Shown here: piece by piece, positions 24,901-36,300 of the stretch
Layout: each line of letters begins with the position of its first letter
How positions within the stretch are numbered: position 1 is the first letter of the stretch
Source of the DNA: a virus
IMG/VR virus record: IMGVR_UViG_3300047564_002687
Span: 1-57,535 of that record
Strand: one strand, 5' to 3'
Length of the DNA stretch: 57,535 bases
Made by a program: the position numbers and the translations under genes
Notes under the pieces: generated by a model
Seen by the model: the letters and a program-made list of their open reading frames with translations, nothing else
Told to the model about the DNA's origin: nothing
Databases searched by the model: none

Positions 24901-27900
24901 CAGTGTTGAAAATCCAAACGCAAGTTCACTTATTTCATCTGGAACCACCGGAATATCCAGTATTGTAAAAGATATTACAGATTCAAAAATTACATATTAT
25001 TTTAGAAGAGATTTTGTTGCAGAGGGATCTTCTTCTGGTGGTTCTTTGACTTTTGCTGCTCAACTTCCATTTGGAACTCAAAGATTTGTTTCTTTTAACA
25101 AAGAAAATTATATCATGTCAGTTCTATATCCAGGTAGTTCATCAACAGATAATTTATTCTTTAAATCTGGTGACATAGTTGAAATAAAACCAGAATATGT
25201 CACTATATCTGGTTCAACAGATGAGATTAGTGGTTTAGTTGCCGGATCTGCAACTATCACTTTCCCAGAAGAATATTTCGGCACGGATATGACCGAGTAT
25301 CCTAAGGTAAAATTAACAACGACAATTGAAGTATCTAAGGCAAAACCAAAATTAAAGACCGCAATAAAAAATAAAAGAATAGTAATTACACCATCAAATG
25401 ATAAAGTAATTCCTCTTAGAGGTCAGGATTACGATACTGGAGAACTTGCTATTCTATCGTATTCCGATGTCTATAAATTAAGATACATTTATGAAGGAAG
25501 TTTGGTTTCTCCTCCCAAAGTAGATGCAAATGGAACTTTAATTGAAGGTAAAGATATCACAAGTAACTTTATCTTTGATGATGGGCAAAGACCATCATTC
25601 TATGACGTATCTAGAATTATTTTAAAGCCGGGAATCCAAGTTCCCACTGGCAAAATTGTTATTGGATTTGATTATTTTGAGCATTCTCAAGGAGAGTTTT
25701 GTTCTGTTGATTCCTATCTTCATGAATCTGGAGTCCCACTGGAAGAAATTCCATCTTATGAATCAGATAAAGGAAATATTTCTCTCAGAGATGTTATTGA
25801 CTTTAGACCAAAAGTTGATAGTACAGTAGTTATTAGCGGATTTCAAAATAAAACTTTATTATCATCAAGTAATTACATTTCTTTTAATGGCGCAGGCGGA
25901 GCTCCTTCAGTTAGCTTAGCAGCAGATTCAAATCTAGAATACTCAATTAAGTTTGATGAGACAAGTTATCTTGACAGAATTGACGCTCTATTCTTAAATA
26001 AGTCTGGCGAATTCTTTATCAAAAAAGGAACTTCATCAAAGAATCCAGCAAAACCAGATCTTGTTGATGATGCAATTCCCTTGAATTACATATACATTCC
26101 AGCAATAACAGAAAATTCAAAAGATATTAAAATATTCCCAGTTGACAACAAACGCTACACAATGCGTGATATTGGAAAACTTGAAAAGCGTGTAGAGAGA
26201 TTAGAATATTATACTTCATTAAGTATTCTTGAGCAGCAAACTTTGAACATGCAGATCAAAGATAGTTTTGGGTTTGATAAATTCAAAAGTGGATTTTTAG
26301 TTGATAACTTTGAATCTCATGGCGTGGGTAATGTTTCTTCTGATGAGTATAGATGTTCTATAGATCCACAACAATCTGTTCTGAGACCGGAAGTATATGA
26401 AGATAATGTAAAATTAATTGAATCTAATTCCAAAGAAGTAGAAAGGCAACTAAATGGATATGTAAAAAATAATGACGTTGTGACTCTCCCATATGAATCT
26501 ACGTATTTACTCGGAAACTCGTCTGCAACAGGGGTTGTGAATCCAAATCCATTTGTTGTGCTCCAATATGTTGGGGATTTAAATATAAATCCAGTTGTAG
26601 ATAATTGGTATGATACAAATATTGTTCCGTTGGTCACAAATAACAATACTAATTTATTCAATATTTTTATATCAAAAGAAAATAAACCGGAAGATGCGTA
26701 TGCATCTATTCATAATTCATTCTTGATTAATTGGACTGGTGTAAATTCTGCGTTCAATTCAATTAACTCATTATCGACAAAAAATACTCAAGAGGCAAGC
26801 TCAACTTCCGTTGAAGCACTAATTTCAAGTTCTTCAAATATAAGTCCAAATAACAACGAAGTTGCAAAAGGAGTTCCGACAAAATCATCTGGCGAATTCT
26901 ATGTTTGTTCTTCAGTTCAATTCTTTGTGAGATCCATTCCTGTAAAATTTGTAGTTACAAGAATGAAACCCAACACTGTATTATATCCCTTTATTGATGG
27001 AAGAGATGTTACAAGATGGACCATTCCAGATTCAAATTTTACAGGAATTCCATCTTCTTCACTAACTTCTTTTGGTGGTCCTATAGTAACCGACGATAAT
27101 GGATCGGCAAGTGGAATCATTCTAATTCCTGCTGGATATCCTCCCAAGCAAGGAACAACTTGGAATGGGGATATTCTAGATGTTAGTTACGACACAACTG
27201 CAGAGAAAATTCATTTGGTTGCTGGTCAAAAGAATATCAGATTTACCTCTAGTAGCACTAATGCTGCTAAAGAAGAACTTAATACTTATGCAGAAATTAA
27301 TTACTATTCTAGAGGACTAAAACCAGAAAATCCACAATCAATTGTATCTACTCAACCTTCATATTTTAAATCAAATGAGGGCATTCAATTTGTAGAAAGC
27401 AATACGGATAATTTAGTAAGACCGAATCCACTTTCGCAAACATTTAGAATTGAAAATTATGATGGAGGACTTTTTGTTACGGGATTAGATCTGTATTTCA
27501 ATAAAAAAAGTCAAGTAATTCCAATTAAAATTTATTTGACTGATGTAAATGTTGGCAAACCTGGCAAGAACATTATTCCAGGTTCTGAGGTTGTTCTTCT
27601 ATCTAAAACATATTTACAAGTTTATTCTTCAGGAAATATTTCTTTAAATATAAATGATAATTTAACCGGAGTAAAATCTGGTGCTGTTGGTCCAATTGAA
27701 AAAATTCTAGACAAGAATGGAATTGAAGTAACTTTATTTGGCGGTAAAACATATAATCTTACTAACGAACAAGTTTATACATTTGTATTATCCAATCACA
27801 ACGGCAAATCATTTGTTCAAGATGAATTATTGTCATCATCTTCAATTGTATCTTTTAATGCTACCAATAATACAAATGTTCAATTAAAAATTGCAAAGGA

Positions 27901-30193
27901 TTCTGGAAAGGTTGTTTCATTTGAAGTAGAGCAGAGTGGATCAAATTATGAAGGTGCAATTATAACAATTGAAAGTCCTCAACTTCCTGGAGAAAGTATT
28001 GCAATTGCTAGTCCTTCAATTTTTGGAGGAATTATATACAATGTTGATGTCGCAACTCAAGGATCTGGATATACTAGTCCTCCATCTGTAGTAGTAAGAG
28101 GTATTGGTAATGGCGCTGGTGGAGCTTCGGTTAAAAGTATCATAGAAATTGATACTCCGGCAGTTAGAATGGGTGTTGCGGTTGATGATGCCGATCAAAT
28201 TTCTAAAATTCCAACCAATTTTAAATTTGATTATCCAGTTTACTTACAAAATGATACAAATTATGCAATACAAATAGAAACAGACTCTACTGAGTATAAA
28301 TTGTGGTCTTCAAAACTTGGATCTCTTGATATTATTTCTGGGATACAAGTAAGTTCACAACCACTTATTGGATCATTATATAGATCTCAAAATACAGATA
28401 CTTGGGTGGAAGATTCATTTGAAGATTTAAAATTTACGTTGACCAGGGCAAAATTCGATATTTCCAAAACAGCAACTTTAAAACTTGTTAATGAATCCCT
28501 ACCATATCAAAAGTTAAAAGTAAATCCATTTGAAACAAGTTCGGCATCTAATAGTAATGCCACATCAGATTTATTCAAAGCAAATAATTCTGTTGTCAAG
28601 GTAACACAAAGAAATCATGGATTTGAAGATACGGGACTTTCTCGCACATTCTTCAGGGGGGTTCAAGATTTCTCAGGAATCTCCGGAACATCATTTAATA
28701 AAAAATTATATGCTATAGATTCTTGTGGCATAGATACATATACAATTATTTCTCCCACACAAGCAAGTCAAAGTGGATTTGGAGGGGGAACATCTATATA
28801 CGCTACAAAACATGTCAAGTATGAGAAATTATACGCTGACATTGCTTATTTACAATCTCCAAAAACAAAAATTGAAACTGAAGTGAGAACTATTAATGTA
28901 GTTCCTGTAGATTCAAGAACTCAAAATTATCTTTCTTATAATATTTCAGATTTTGAAAAGACATTTTTAAATCAGGAACAATATTTTGAAACTCAAAAAT
29001 TTGTTGCTTCATCAATAAATGAAGTTTTAAATGATACTGGAAAATCACTAACTTATAAATTATCGCTTTCTTCTGAAGTTGATTATTTATCTCCATTGAT
29101 TGATTTACGTAATACAAGTGTAAAAACAACATCATCAAGAATTGATAACTCAACTGGTTATGAAGATAGATTTGGAAAGAGATATGAAGTTGTTAAATTT
29201 TGGCCAGTTTATACTTTTACAATTGATGCAATTGATATTAGTGAGGATCCAATTCAGGAAAATCAAACTCTCATAGGAAGATCTTCTAGTGCAGAAGGAA
29301 CTATTGTAAATGTTTTTGGTAATGTAGTTACAGTTAGAATGAAAAATAATGGTGTGTTTGAAAGTGGCGAAGGATTAATATTTGGAACTCAAAATGGATT
29401 TAACGATGATTTAAATATTAAAATTTCAAACTCTGAATTTATTTCTGTAGAATTTCCACCATTTGATTTAGATGATAATGTAGTTGCTTATAATGAAATT
29501 TCAAATATTAAGTATACAAATATTATCAATGGTGAGGTCATTTCTTGGGATAGTGCTACTGGAGAATTGGTGATTGGCGTAGAGAAGAAACCAATTAATA
29601 ATAATTACACAAGTGCTTCTTTACCTGATGGTGACTATGCAAGAAATTCAAATATAGCAAATCAAGATGATGATATTTTTAGAGTGAACGATTACATTTA
29701 TACTATAAACCCAACAAAATCCAATATTCAACTTGGCAAAGAAAATTATTTTAAAATTAAATCTACAGAATTTAAATCTGGAGTTGACTATAGATCTGAT
29801 ATTGAAACTACTATCACTTCCTCAATTTCAAAATATTTGACAAAGGATATATTGTTAAATATTCCAGCAACATCAATAGATGTTAGATTAACCGCAAATA
29901 TAACAGATTCATCAAATGTTATAGTAATGTATAAAATTCTTGGAAGTTCTTCTCAAGAAAATTTATCTGATATTAAGTGGAATTATTTACCAGCACATTT
30001 TGATGAAATTGAATTTAAGAGATCAAATTCTATTTCTGGGGTGTTTGAAAAGAGATCTGAATATAAAGAACTTAAATACTACATCAATGATCTTGAGGAA
30101 TTTAACAGATATGCAATTAAAATTATATTAAAATCCGACAACCCTAGTTTTTCTCCAAAAGTACAAGATTTAAGAGTTGTTGCTTCGATCTGA
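21995..30193 (+). CDS. Giant virion structural protein with DUF4815-type N-terminus, 2732 residues
   Basis: The N-terminus (LNVSPYYDDFDGDKNFYRVL, then FRPGRPVQTRELTTLQSILQ) is the signature of DUF4815 phage structural proteins. Other marks are a coiled coil at about 1390-1420 (LEKRVERLEYYTSLSILEQQ), a PLSQTFRIE...GGLFVTGLDLYF segment near 1815-1835, and a GSGYTSPPSVVVRG module near 2023. Its place after gp8 equals T4 gp9/gp10, so a peripheral baseplate role is plausible, but I see no direct similarity to gp9 or gp10. Long beta-rich stretches suggest a fibre or adhesin. The next gene overlaps its stop (TGATG). Confidence 0.75.
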   Translation: MAQNTNLNVSPYYDDFDGDKNFYRVLFRPGRPVQTRELTTLQSILQDQIEKYGNYQFKQGELVIPGEVGLNTRLNYVKLSSVSEVAVNVNGQIEFKKYDISGLEGEFLVGSTSGVRALVLSSTKETDSNSDTLFVSYVSNGDSNTESTFRQGETLEVLDGVNTPTLTVGTDGAVLPNFITIEDVDTGETNVVPSPAIGFASGVKIEEGVYFINGFFVRNSQQLIILDPYNNKASGKIAFNVLETIVTPEEDSSLYDNSRGTSNFSAPGGHRLKIELIAKKYSYTEILDKNSVELISIKNGLVEKKIRQKEYNLIEETLARRTYDESGDYVVSEFGFDIREYYQKNDNTGLYKLNSNTNLVNGLSETEASSKLIGTIGSGKAYVKGYELVNKETKYVTIDKSRDSITRPNVTIKNSGYSSFYITNLYGSVPLNAEGVELTAYPNVYMFGSLNDGNIGLNGLESDYANSVDLRGKLLSQQPNNIGPGVNAPDLDLTPSNIGVKTILINPSVDYLTYSSTYTPPVGSYIYIIKSVGFDETAQASRTLLVEKVRVISSAFVQSKKVNPSGNFNYIELKVVGKRDVVDSLLKEYDTEDPNVQRRIFIKESDAFDINDTLPGDSVRANYYWGTIVDYTETYSPLIGVCKPSNISFVEIGQGFNPLKDKVASRGISASGEEIYNSIYKFGYFNPVFFTKIILTSNFSNGFDVGKYITGSTSGAYGVVEGTPGGSYSSTNTLHIKVQQGQFVEGETIVDEDGNIAKIAKSNTLSHFVVHQQGFNYNANSVIVVNGTQFDKSKISVTRVSGGNSIAYVKIEDDIVRDVTYVNPPQVSVTEGTGSLITAVLFKNTVHTYNVSEVKSFYSSFGSGSEGQNIFTADVEVSNNLYSNFQNITTSTFSGTKGYDFLEINSLSVDLGQLLRQGDIVQYVENSGKVRKAVVVYATSSNTSVKSRVYLDATLRDNVTNSVLTKIYSSVENPNASSLISSGTTGISSIVKDITDSKITYYFRRDFVAEGSSSGGSLTFAAQLPFGTQRFVSFNKENYIMSVLYPGSSSTDNLFFKSGDIVEIKPEYVTISGSTDEISGLVAGSATITFPEEYFGTDMTEYPKVKLTTTIEVSKAKPKLKTAIKNKRIVITPSNDKVIPLRGQDYDTGELAILSYSDVYKLRYIYEGSLVSPPKVDANGTLIEGKDITSNFIFDDGQRPSFYDVSRIILKPGIQVPTGKIVIGFDYFEHSQGEFCSVDSYLHESGVPLEEIPSYESDKGNISLRDVIDFRPKVDSTVVISGFQNKTLLSSSNYISFNGAGGAPSVSLAADSNLEYSIKFDETSYLDRIDALFLNKSGEFFIKKGTSSKNPAKPDLVDDAIPLNYIYIPAITENSKDIKIFPVDNKRYTMRDIGKLEKRVERLEYYTSLSILEQQTLNMQIKDSFGFDKFKSGFLVDNFESHGVGNVSSDEYRCSIDPQQSVLRPEVYEDNVKLIESNSKEVERQLNGYVKNNDVVTLPYESTYLLGNSSATGVVNPNPFVVLQYVGDLNINPVVDNWYDTNIVPLVTNNNTNLFNIFISKENKPEDAYASIHNSFLINWTGVNSAFNSINSLSTKNTQEASSTSVEALISSSSNISPNNNEVAKGVPTKSSGEFYVCSSVQFFVRSIPVKFVVTRMKPNTVLYPFIDGRDVTRWTIPDSNFTGIPSSSLTSFGGPIVTDDNGSASGIILIPAGYPPKQGTTWNGDILDVSYDTTAEKIHLVAGQKNIRFTSSSTNAAKEELNTYAEINYYSRGLKPENPQSIVSTQPSYFKSNEGIQFVESNTDNLVRPNPLSQTFRIENYDGGLFVTGLDLYFNKKSQVIPIKIYLTDVNVGKPGKNIIPGSEVVLLSKTYLQVYSSGNISLNINDNLTGVKSGAVGPIEKILDKNGIEVTLFGGKTYNLTNEQVYTFVLSNHNGKSFVQDELLSSSSIVSFNATNNTNVQLKIAKDSGKVVSFEVEQSGSNYEGAIITIESPQLPGESIAIASPSIFGGIIYNVDVATQGSGYTSPPSVVVRGIGNGAGGASVKSIIEIDTPAVRMGVAVDDADQISKIPTNFKFDYPVYLQNDTNYAIQIETDSTEYKLWSSKLGSLDIISGIQVSSQPLIGSLYRSQNTDTWVEDSFEDLKFTLTRAKFDISKTATLKLVNESLPYQKLKVNPFETSSASNSNATSDLFKANNSVVKVTQRNHGFEDTGLSRTFFRGVQDFSGISGTSFNKKLYAIDSCGIDTYTIISPTQASQSGFGGGTSIYATKHVKYEKLYADIAYLQSPKTKIETEVRTINVVPVDSRTQNYLSYNISDFEKTFLNQEQYFETQKFVASSINEVLNDTGKSLTYKLSLSSEVDYLSPLIDLRNTSVKTTSSRIDNSTGYEDRFGKRYEVVKFWPVYTFTIDAIDISEDPIQENQTLIGRSSSAEGTIVNVFGNVVTVRMKNNGVFESGEGLIFGTQNGFNDDLNIKISNSEFISVEFPPFDLDDNVVAYNEISNIKYTNIINGEVISWDSATGELVIGVEKKPINNNYTSASLPDGDYARNSNIANQDDDIFRVNDYIYTINPTKSNIQLGKENYFKIKSTEFKSGVDYRSDIETTITSSISKYLTKDILLNIPATSIDVRLTANITDSSNVIVMYKILGSSSQENLSDIKWNYLPAHFDEIEFKRSNSISGVFEKRSEYKELKYYINDLEEFNRYAIKIILKSDNPSFSPKVQDLRVVASI

Positions 30194-30393
30194 TGAATAA
30201 TTATTATAAAGTTCAGGGTCACGAAAACCTTTACCGTGACCCTAATACTGGTGCTATTGTGAGCACAGAAAAACCAAATAGGAACAAGATAAAACAGCAC
30301 TTAGATACAACTTCCACAGACATAAATAGTTTGAAGGAAGAAATAAGAGAACTCAAACTTCTGTTATTGGAGCACATTAAGAAACATGGCTAA
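30193..30393 (+). CDS. Small protein with C-terminal coiled coil, 66 residues
   Basis: The product reads MNNYYKVQGHENLYRDPNTG, then AIVSTEKPNRNKIKQHLD, and ends in a heptad helix (INSLKEEIRELKLLLLEHIKK). It overlaps the genes on both sides (1 and 8 bases), so it is translated with them. Similar GHENLxRDxxTGAI proteins occur in T4-like cyanophages. The short globular head and trimer-type helix suggest a connector or chaperone; this is inferred. Confidence 0.75.
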   Translation: MNNYYKVQGHENLYRDPNTGAIVSTEKPNRNKIKQHLDTTSTDINSLKEEIRELKLLLLEHIKKHG

Positions 30394-33300
30394 AAGAGAA
30401 GTAAAAAGATCATTTACGTTTGAACAACAACGCCAAGAAATCAATCTCCTAGCAGATGATTTGGGTGATAGAGCGCAACTTGATGCTTTATCTACGGATG
30501 GTCAAAACTCTCTCGTAGGTGCTATTAATGAAATTATCGATACTCCGGTAGATGATGTTTTTGTCGATGAAATTGGGGTAAGCACACAAGAGCAAAGAAT
30601 GATCTTTGCTGATGCTGCTTCATTTAAACCATCGGCTTCTTATGATGGAGCAGCAGGAACTAATCCAGAAAGTTTAGATTACTCAAGAATTAAATATGAT
30701 TACGGTGCTGGAACCGTATCAGATAGATTTACATATAATCCAAATAATAAACTCCTCAGAGTTAATAATCTAAAGGCTGATCTGAGAAACAGAAATCAGG
30801 ATGGGACTCTAAGTTCATTGGGTCAAGAAGTTCTTTCTGTTGGAACAAATGCCGACTCAGTGACAGAATCCGAAACAGCATTATACACTGGTCGTTTAAG
30901 AACAAAGATAACCAATGCTCCTATTGAGATTCAGCAGGACTTAATTAAGTTAGAAGAAAAAGCAAGAATGTCTCTTGCTAACAGTTCGGCAATTGATCTC
31001 ACAACAGGAATTGATATTGGTGCTTATGTTAATGTAACTAACAACAAGAAAATTCTCTATGTAAGCGTAGATGATGAGAACGCATCTGACTTACCAGAGA
31101 ATGATGGTAGTAATATCAACAGACCTTTCAAAACAATTGAAAGAGCACTGATTGAGGCAGCAAAAAGAAGTTATGTAGGACCAGGAAAAGGTATTGAGCA
31201 AGGAGAACCCGGAGCTGACTTATTTGAGAATTTCACTATTCTTCTGTTCCCAGGTGAATATATTATTGATAATACTCCTGGAGTTAAGGAAGATGGAATC
31301 ACTCCTTATACAGCAGCAGATATTTCAGAAGAGATTAAGAGCAGACCAGGAGAACCATATCACACCACTACTTCATTTGCTAATGAACTAAAGAAGTTCA
31401 ATCCAAAAGAAGGTGGTCTGATTGTTCCAAGAGGAACATCTATCGTTGGTCTTGACCTTCGTAAAACTTTGATTCGTCCTAAGTATGTTCCAGATCCCGC
31501 AAATGATGAGGTTGGTAGATCAGCACTGTTTAGACTCACTGGTGCTTGCTATATCTGGCAGTTCACAATTAAAGATAATCAAACAGTTCCAGAAAGTCAC
31601 CACAAATTAACTGGATTTGAATATGCTAACTATGAGCAACTTGAGGATTACTACAGAAAGATTGACAAGTATAGCAGAACCGATGAAGGAGCAGATGTTG
31701 GAGATAGATTCTTAGATGCTCAAAATCTGCTACTTGACAACAAGAAATTTATTGCTCAACTTGCTGTAGCAAGAACAGAGATTGCTAGTTCTGGTTTCAA
31801 TGGTATTGTCACCAACACTACTGCTGCTGGTGATACTGTTGGTCAGGCATGTGCTGATGACGTTGAGTTACTAATTGAGCAAGTTGCTTACAACCTTGCT
31901 TATGGTGGAAACGATAGAGTATATGATGCTGCTAAGTTTTATAAAGATAATATTGGAACCACAATTCAAGGCGAAGAAGAATTTTCAATTTTAGTATTTA
32001 ATCAAGCAAGAGATATTTCAAATCAAGTTGTTTGTAATGTAACTGTTGATACTAGTGCTTTCTCCAACGGAACATTAAATTATACAGAACCTGGAGGATT
32101 TAAGACTCAGGTATTTGACTATAATATTCTTCCAGATGCTACTGTAAATCCAGAAGATAATACAGATCCAAACAATTGTGCTAACGTAAGATCTTCAATC
32201 ACTACATTGTGGGAGATTCTTACAGAAACACTTCAGAGCATTATTGATGTTGGGGCAACAAATGCTACAATTGGAACCCCAGCAGTCACTAGAGCAACTC
32301 CAACCGATGCTCAGGATTACATTCAAAGAGTAGAAGAAAACAGAATCGTTGGTTTCGTTCAGAACAAATACCTCTCTGATACCGTTGCATCTGCCTCTCC
32401 ATACGTCTTCAACATCTCTCTGAGATCTGTATGGGGTATGTGTGGTCTGATGTCTGATGGTGCCCAATCCACGGGTCTACGCTCCATGGTGCTGGCACAA
32501 TACACTGGCATTTCTTTACAGAGAGACGACAGAGCATTTATCCTAAATGGAGCAACTACAGATCAAGTAGAAGATCCAGATCAAAGACACTCGGATTCTC
32601 TAGCGGAATACAGAGATGACTGGAGGCACTATCATGTTAAGTCCAGAAATAATTCCTTCCTACAGATCGTGTCTGTGTTTGCTGTGGGTCAGGCGGATCA
32701 CTTCGTTGTGGAAACTGGTGGAGACCACTCAATTACCAACTCTAACTCAAACTTCGGTAACTCCTCATTAAGTGCTGTTTCTCACAGAACGGAAATATTT
32801 AATCAGGATAATGGAGCATATATTGTTGGTATTGTTCCACCAAGAGGATTAAATCCAAATGCTGAGAGTAAGGTTAATATTTACAACATTGACTTTGGAA
32901 CTACTCTCAAAAAGTTTAATGCTGCTGAAGTTGACGCTGGAGACACTAAAGGATTTAGAAAAATTTACGTTAAAGTAAATGGACAATCTTTAATTAAAGA
33001 AGCAGATATTCCAGAATATTATTCATTTATTCCGGAAACTACAACAGAACAAGCGGAACTTCTTGTTGATGATGTTAATTATTTGCTAGGCAAGAGAAGG
33101 TATTCAGATACTTATCCAGAAGCAATTTATGCAAGACTTCCAAGAAATTATGCAGACTCCACTCTAGCAACATTTGCTTCTAGATTAAGAGCTAATGGAT
33201 ATGTTTCTGGTGGAAATTCTGCCAAGTATGATCCAAGACCAACTTATTCGGAAGGTGTCATTACTGCCGATTCAAAATCAACTTCTTCAGATCCTGTCCC

Positions 33301-36300
33301 AGCAGCAGCACAAATTGAAACATCAATTAAAAATTATTATATTTTAAATGATAATAACACGTCAGTAGAAACTCCAGATTTCTTTACATCTGCCGATCCT
33401 CTTGCATCAAACGCAAAACATATTGGAGTTCCAACAACTGGTGGTAATAGCACAGCAAGATTTAAATTACTTACTGGAAATAATCCAGCAACCCAATTTA
33501 CAATTGCTGTTTTAGAGTCCCCAATTAAAACTGTTGCAATCCAAGGTAATGCTGCTCCAACAACAGGAACTCCAGTTGTTTATAAGGGGGTTATTGGAAC
33601 TCCAACTCCAGGAACAAATGAAGTTGCATATACTTATAATAGAAAAGCATTTAATCTTGGTGGAGAAACTGTTTCTCAAGGTTTAAATGCTACTTTTGAA
33701 ATTACAAGAGTTAATGGAACTGTTGGTCAACAGACTTCAGGAAATTATGTTATTAAGGTATTGACCTCAGGCATTAATTATAATGTTGGCGATAGTTTTA
33801 GTATTCCTGGAACTTCTTTAGGAGGAATTTCTCCTGATAATGATCTAACGATTCATGTCGTCGCTGTAACAAACAGTGGAGAAGGATTTAAGAGAGGAAA
33901 TGATTTTAGAGTCACATTTACAGACTCAACAGTTCCAGCAACTTCAAAAATTGTTAGATTATACATTAAGGATGCTACTCTTCCTCAGGGAATTTTTGTT
34001 GACACAAATGACCTTTATGAATTTGATTCCCTCACAAATGCTAACTATGACATTCCTAGTGGAGGTTTTGATGCTCAATACTATGTTGGATTATCCTCAA
34101 CAAATTCAGTTGATCCTTGGGATTTCTTGGGTAAATGGGGAGTTCCTGAGCAAGGAACCTATGATACTGTTGTAAATACAGAGTTTAGTTTTATTAGAAC
34201 AAAAGGAGGCAGTGGATTTTCTGCTGCTAATGGATTCAACACTATTACTATTCCAGGATCAATATTCTATGGAACTGATAACGTAAATGATTTGGTAATT
34301 AAAATTGATGCGGTTGGTGGTAATACAGTTACCACCAAAAATTATAATGATAATGGAACCACCCCAAAGCGTAGATATTATGGTTGGGAATTTGCCAGAA
34401 CTGTGGGATCTGAATATTATGGAAGACTTGTTCTGTTAGTAGATGATGAAAGAACTGGAGGAACTCAGATTATTGAAGGTGTTCCAAGTTCTTTTGCTTA
34501 TAATAATGCAGGAACTAGATTTACTGGTTTTGGTAGTAATCAGCAAGGATATCCAGCAACAGCAACAACAATAGGTGGTCTAAATCAAGACAGAACTATT
34601 ACAACAATTGTAAATAATCTCAACAATACGTTCACCTTAACATTAGATAATCCTCCTGGAGTAACTAGAAGTCCATTTTATAAAGGAGATGAAATTATTC
34701 TGTTAAATACGGCAAATATTGGCAATACAGCTTCGCTTGACGGAACTTATAAAGTTGTTACTGTTACGCAAGATGCTGGTAATGATTTAGTTACATTTAA
34801 TGTTGCTGATATTGATTTGAATGCTATCACTTCTTGGCAAGGAACAGGAACGGCAAGAAAAATAAGTGAAGAAGTTACAATTGAAGTAAAATTATCAATT
34901 CTTAGTGTTGGAGGAAACGAAGGAGAAGTTACAGCAATTTATCCAAGAGATTGGAACTTTACTATTGATGGTGATGAAGACTTGATTCCGGGAGAATTAT
35001 CAGATCAAAACTTTGCAGTCGGTTGGGATAAGTCTGGTTCTGGATTCAGTTTTGATGATATTTTTCTATTAAATACTGGAGCAGGAACATCCCTACTTCC
35101 AGAAAATACCATTACATTTAGTGCCGCCACACTAGAAGTATTACCAGCAAAAACATACAGTCCTTCATCAATTAAAGAATCTGGATATTTACCAGGAAGT
35201 TCTCTTGGTGTAAGATATCTCCCTTATGATGAGACTCTTTCACTTGAAAATAATACGGTTACTTATGGGGCAGCTGATTCAACTGTAAATGAAAGTCTGT
35301 CGTTGCTAAAGCGTATTACTCAAAGAGTAGACTCAAATGCTTCGGCTGCTCTTGAAAGCTCAGATGGATTTGAGTTTAACGATAACATTGTTAATACTCT
35401 TTACATGAAGAGGATTCAGGATACTAGATCTAGTAACGGAAACTCTGAACTTCTTTGGAGATTAATTTGTAAGCTTCCAAAAGATGGTTTCAATAACCTC
35501 AAACTCAGAGCACCTGAAGAAAAATTTGTAATTCATCTTAAGGATCCTGGACTTGGATTTGCTGATGAGACATTAGACTTCCCATTTGTATATGATCATG
35601 CTGAAATTGGAAAGTTACGCAATGTTAAAGTTATCAGTGGAACAACTCAAGCATCAAGAAATAATGCTACCGTAACAATTTCAAATATTACTTCTAGGCA
35701 GTATATTAAACCAGCAAGAAGAGGTGGAGATGGAGTTACATATTTAACTTACCCAACTTACAGTAGCACAATTGGAGCAGAAACTCTTGCTCCTTCTGGG
35801 GGATCATTTAGCGTTAAGTATGGACCAACTGGTATCCCAATTTCTGCTACTGTTGTATCTGAAGGTAAGTGTTATAATAATGGGGATAGAATTATTCTCA
35901 ATGATGGTTTAAGCGGAACTATTACACTAGAGGTAACAAAAGCAACAACTACTTATCCAAGAAGTTTTTATGTTCAAAAGGTAGAGCCAATTGTAGAATA
36001 TGAATATAATGTGAGAGATGGATACTATCTGCTTACAGTATTAGATGGTAATATTCATACTTATTATAATCAGCAGACTAATACTAATTCTGAAGATGAT
36101 AAGAGAATTGTTTATGGTAAGCAAAGATTAATTGGTTTTGAAGATCTTGATATTCCACCAGATGGAATTCTTTCTGAAATTAATCATCGTAAGCAAGATG
36201 CCTCTGACCTGATTGAAAAGAATAGATTATTCATTCAAACAGAGGCAAACGGATATCTGAAGAATGCTTTCCCAGGATTTACGAATCCAAGTGAAAACAG